Below, one piece after another: positions 61,621-64,000 of a DNA stretch of 64,000 nt. The notes under the pieces are model-generated. The model was not told the origin of the DNA, did not search any database, and worked only from the letters and a program-made list of their open reading frames with translations. The DNA is taken from contig OX352772.1 of the NCBI GenBank assembly GCA_947095535.1, positions 223,904,994-223,968,993 on the forward strand, written 5' to 3'. The position numbers and the translations under genes are program-made. The stretch's first letter is position 1, and every line of letters begins with the position of its first letter. This DNA is from Poecilobothrus nobilitatus. Taxonomy: Eukaryota; Arthropoda; Insecta; Diptera; Dolichopodidae.

Positions 61621-61975
61621 TGAAAGCTATTAAAAAAACTTAGTTGAATAGTTAGGTTCATATCCTTTTTGAAAAATACATTTAGACCTTGCATTTCTAA
61701 CAAAATCACCAACATTAAATTTTCCCTTATTAAATATTTTAGGGTAATTGTAAATTGAACGAAGAATTTATTTTTCATTTTTTCACTTGGTTTGGTTTTA
61801 ACTTAATTGTACTGTGTTTTGTGTTATTATATTTTTAATTTGTTTTGGTAAAAGTTCTACCCATTTAAAATTTCCTTGTAAACTAAACTGTTTCCTCATA
61901 ATTGATTTCAATGTTCTGTTAAACCTTTCACAAACACTAGCCTTCATTTCTGAATGAAGGCTAGTGTTTTGTGAA
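61600..61975 (-). pseudogene. Maverick integrase C-terminal fragment (M6)
   Basis: Minus strand from about 61,955: 'HSEMKASVCERFNRTLKSIM' (catalytic Glu in CERF), 'KQFSLQGNFKWVELLPK', then, after frame breaks, a decayed SH3-like 'NVGDFVRNAR' and 'FQKGYEPNYSTKFF' (61,720-61,640). Homologous to 50,478-50,790 but clearly diverged, so from a different Maverick lineage. Its upstream end is a palindrome (61,927-61,975). Confidence 0.75.
61927..61975. repeat. Near-perfect palindrome at the integrase fragment boundary
   Basis: Arms of 22 and 23 bp ('ttcacaaacactagccttca' and its complement, one indel) with a 4-bp centre. One arm is genuine integrase coding sequence; the other is its inverted duplicate. 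Confidence 0.9.
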
Positions 61976-62176
61976 ATGAAAAAAACTTTCAACTTCAAAC
62001 GTGAACAGTCGAGTTTTTTTTCGTTGCGCTAATAGAATTGAATTAAAAAATTAAATTAAAATTTACATTAGAAAAAAAAATAAAATTAAGAAAATACATA
62101 TTGTATACTCATACAAATTATGTTAAACTAAATAGATACAATGATACTTAAAAAATAAATCGAAATAACAAAAAAT

Positions 62177-63420
62177 GTGGATATTGAAAATTTTGTGAAA
62201 AACTGTGTAATTTGTGAATGCTCTCAGAAGCACCCAACTTCAAATAAATTTATTCCATGGCCAAAATCTCAATATTTTTTTGAAAGAGTTCATATATATT
62301 TTTTTTGTTTCGAGAAAAATACATATTTAAATATAGTAGATAGTTACAGTAGCTGGATTAGTAACAAAATATGTTATTGATTGCTTAAGGAACGTGAGTT
62401 ACGTGTTTTTGTTTAATTAAAACGATTTCTTTTAGTATGGTCTTAAGACTGATTTTTATTTTATATCTTTAAGTTATTTATATTAAAATTTACAATTATA
62501 CTTATTGCTAACATAATTTCGTAACATAAAACAATAACATTACTTAATACTAATTTTCGAGATGCTTATGGATTTGTTTTTATTAAAATTTATTAATTAA
62601 AATTTACTAAAGAAATGCTAAGTTGCATTTCCTGTTATTGATTACTTTATTTATCAAAAGGTGAATATAAGGAAAAGGTTTTAGGTACTTTTATATTAAT
62701 CAAGGTTAATTGATTCAAAGTTCAAAAACATTGTTAATACTTAAAGTTTACAAACTTTGAATATATAACTCGTGTTTGGTTATTTTGGTTTACCAAAAAC
62801 TTTAGTTTCTGACAATGGCGCACCATATCAGTCAAACGAATATTTAGAATTTTGCAAACAAAATGACATTATTTGTAAACATAGTCCAGAGTACCATCCA
62901 CTCTCAAATGGGTTAGGAGAACGGGGGGTGTAAACTCTTAAAGATAAACTTAAAATGTTTTTTATTAATACATGATATAAAACATTACCAATACAAACAA
63001 AGTTGAACAATGTTTTATTTAAATATCGTAGCACACCAATAGCAACTACAAATAAAACACCTTTTATTAAACATACTAAACATATAACATTCTCCGAAAT
63101 CAAACATAGATATTGTTAATCCAAAAATTTTAAATAAGAAAGAGAAAGAAATAATTAAAAATAATATTCAAGAAGTCAATTTAAATACTTTTCAAGTAAA
63201 AAAAAAATTTGTAGAATTTAAAGTAAATGGAAATGTTTTACTAAAGACTGTATTTAAATAAATGTTAAAATGGGTGCCGGCTACAACTGTTAGAAGATTA
63301 GGTAATGTTATGTATGAAATTAAAGTAAATGGTAACCGCCGTAAGGCACATATTAGACAATTAAGAAAAATGTATAATAAAGAAAATTACAGAAATTTGT
63401 TTATGAAAATATTACATTAG
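62177..63420 (+). pseudogene. Ty3/Gypsy-like integrase (pol C-terminal part)
   Basis: 'DIENFVKNCVICECSQKHPT' (62,180; H2C2 zinc-finger end), 'PWPKSQYFFERVHIYFF' (62,253; first catalytic Asp of VHIDFF is Tyr), 'LNIVDSYSSWI'. After a 374-bp insertion: 'FGLPKTLVSDNGAPYQ' (62,786; second catalytic Asp), 'KHSPEYHPLSNGLGERGV' (62,878; catalytic Glu). After frame breaks, 'KVNGNRRKAHIRQLRKMYNK' (63,323) resembles the C-terminal end. Typical of Gypsy elements of the K02A2.6-like type. RT and protease are not in the window. Non-functional. Confidence 0.85.
62397..62770. mobile_element. 374-bp insert in the Gypsy integrase, CGTG flanks
   Basis: CGTG at 62,393-62,396 and 62,771-62,774 flank AT-rich non-coding DNA that starts 'agttacgtg' and ends 'atataact' (a 5-bp agtta/taact terminal inversion). 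Removing the insert and one CGTG restores the integrase reading frame without loss of a codon. A non-autonomous DNA element with a 4-bp duplication is the simplest reading. An intron is unlikely because no AG acceptor fits. Confidence 0.6.
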
Positions 63421-64000
63421 AAAATAAGTGTGAAAAAAATAAAGAAAGAATTCAACCAAATTCTGATAAGCAAATGAAGAGCTACCAAACACGAGCTAGA
63501 ACGAAACGAAATGCAGATATAGCTAAAACAAGAAACTTAGTAGAAATTTTCAACACAGAATTTGTTTGAATAAATTTATTAATTTAACTTGTTTAGTCTT
63601 ACTTATTGTATTAAGTACAGTAGTAATATGATGTAAGCATTGTTTATTATATGTATAATTTGATAATAATGATTTATATACTTTAAGATTCAAAAGTATA
63701 ATTTTATCAAAGTTGGAAGAAGTGTATTGTATGTATATAATTATTATCTTTATGTTTATGTATATATGCCTACTTCTCTCATTAGTGTATAAGATTACTG
63801 TTAGTTATCTCATAGTAATAAGATGTTTATAAGTATAAGGTTGTATATAATATATTTTAATAAAAAGGTTTAGTTGAAGTCCAACTCTTGGTTTGAATAC
63901 ATAATAATGGTGATAGGGGAGATAAAAACAAGCAAAAAACTTAGTATTAAGTGACGTCTATTCATAACGGTTTCCGAGATAACGGGACTTATAGATTTTC
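63421..64000. other. Gypsy 3' region and possible LTR, unresolved
   Basis: After the integrase C-terminus ('RARTKRNADIAKTRNLVEIF' at about 63,495) the sequence is non-coding with 'aataaaaagg' at 63,859 as a possible polyadenylation signal. Part may be a 3' LTR, but with no second copy in the window its ends cannot be set. Confidence 0.35.

Noticed and set aside
62393..62774. Reading the 374-bp insert as an intron (donor-like GTGAGT)
   Set aside because: No AG acceptor allows the integrase frame to resume; the CGTG direct repeat explains the precise join better.

Overview
This is a eukaryotic window, most probably from an arthropod and likely an insect. It is AT-rich and contains no rRNA, operon or bacterial signals. 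Nearly all recognisable coding matter is transposon-derived, and the only traces of host genes are two small non-functional fragments: an LDAH-like hydrolase at 8.5-9.2 kb and a strumpellin-like piece at 9.2-9.4 kb. LOA-type and PHD-finger LINEs, a DUF4780 ORF1, tRNA-headed SINEs and Mavericks (Polintons) with adenovirus-like virion genes are all common in insects. The species cannot be assigned from the sequence.

Layout. 0-2.8 kb is AT-rich, gene-free repeat DNA. 2.8-8.5 kb is an old, inverted, internally deleted Maverick (copy M1). 8.5-9.4 kb holds the host-gene fragments. 9.8-12.9 kb is a minus-strand LINE with zinc-knuckle gag and EN/RT. 13.1-15.4 kb is a SINE split by a TIR element. 15.7-17.8 kb is a LINE with its RT deleted. 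17.8-31.2 kb is a second, different protein-primed-type family B DNA polymerase gene, split in two by about 11.7 kb of nested elements. Those nested elements are an LTR-like remnant, a minus-strand LINE, a 2,099-bp tandem duplication, a 1.74-kb TIR element with 147-bp internal repeats, and a rearranged plus-strand LINE. 31.8-32.2 kb is a Maverick scrap. 32.8-36.7 kb is an LOA-like LINE with a 10-bp target-site duplication. 36.8-37.7 kb is a TE-associated gene cut by a 200-N gap and a (TTA)n tract. 38.2-40.0 kb is a partial Maverick (M3).

The centrepiece is 42,355-59,985, a 17.6-kb end-to-end Maverick. It has TIRs of about 0.9 kb, AGT...ACT ends and a perfect 6-bp target duplication (ATCAGA). 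It is inserted into a PHD-ORF1 LINE (40.1-42.35 kb) that resumes at 59,992. Plus-strand genes, in order: packaging ATPase, pX-like and acidic/basic proteins, penton-like minor capsid, glycine-rich pVI-like protein, double-jelly-roll major capsid, a small conserved protein, an adenain-like protease, an unknown protein and a chromodomain integrase. The protein-primed DNA polymerase lies on the minus strand, converging on them, and carries a predicted 75-bp intron that is also present in M1. The ATPase is open; the polymerase, capsids, protease and integrase all carry stops, frameshifts or deletions, so this copy is dead. Beyond it, 60.3-64 kb holds a SINE, further Maverick and LINE scraps, and a Ty3/Gypsy-like integrase interrupted by a 374-bp insert flanked by CGTG.

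Together the window is a nested-transposon graveyard. The most informative parts are the Maverick/LINE nesting, the conserved Maverick intron, two paralogous Maverick accessory genes, a long perfect-looking foldback inside the Maverick, and the host-gene fragments abutting the older Maverick.
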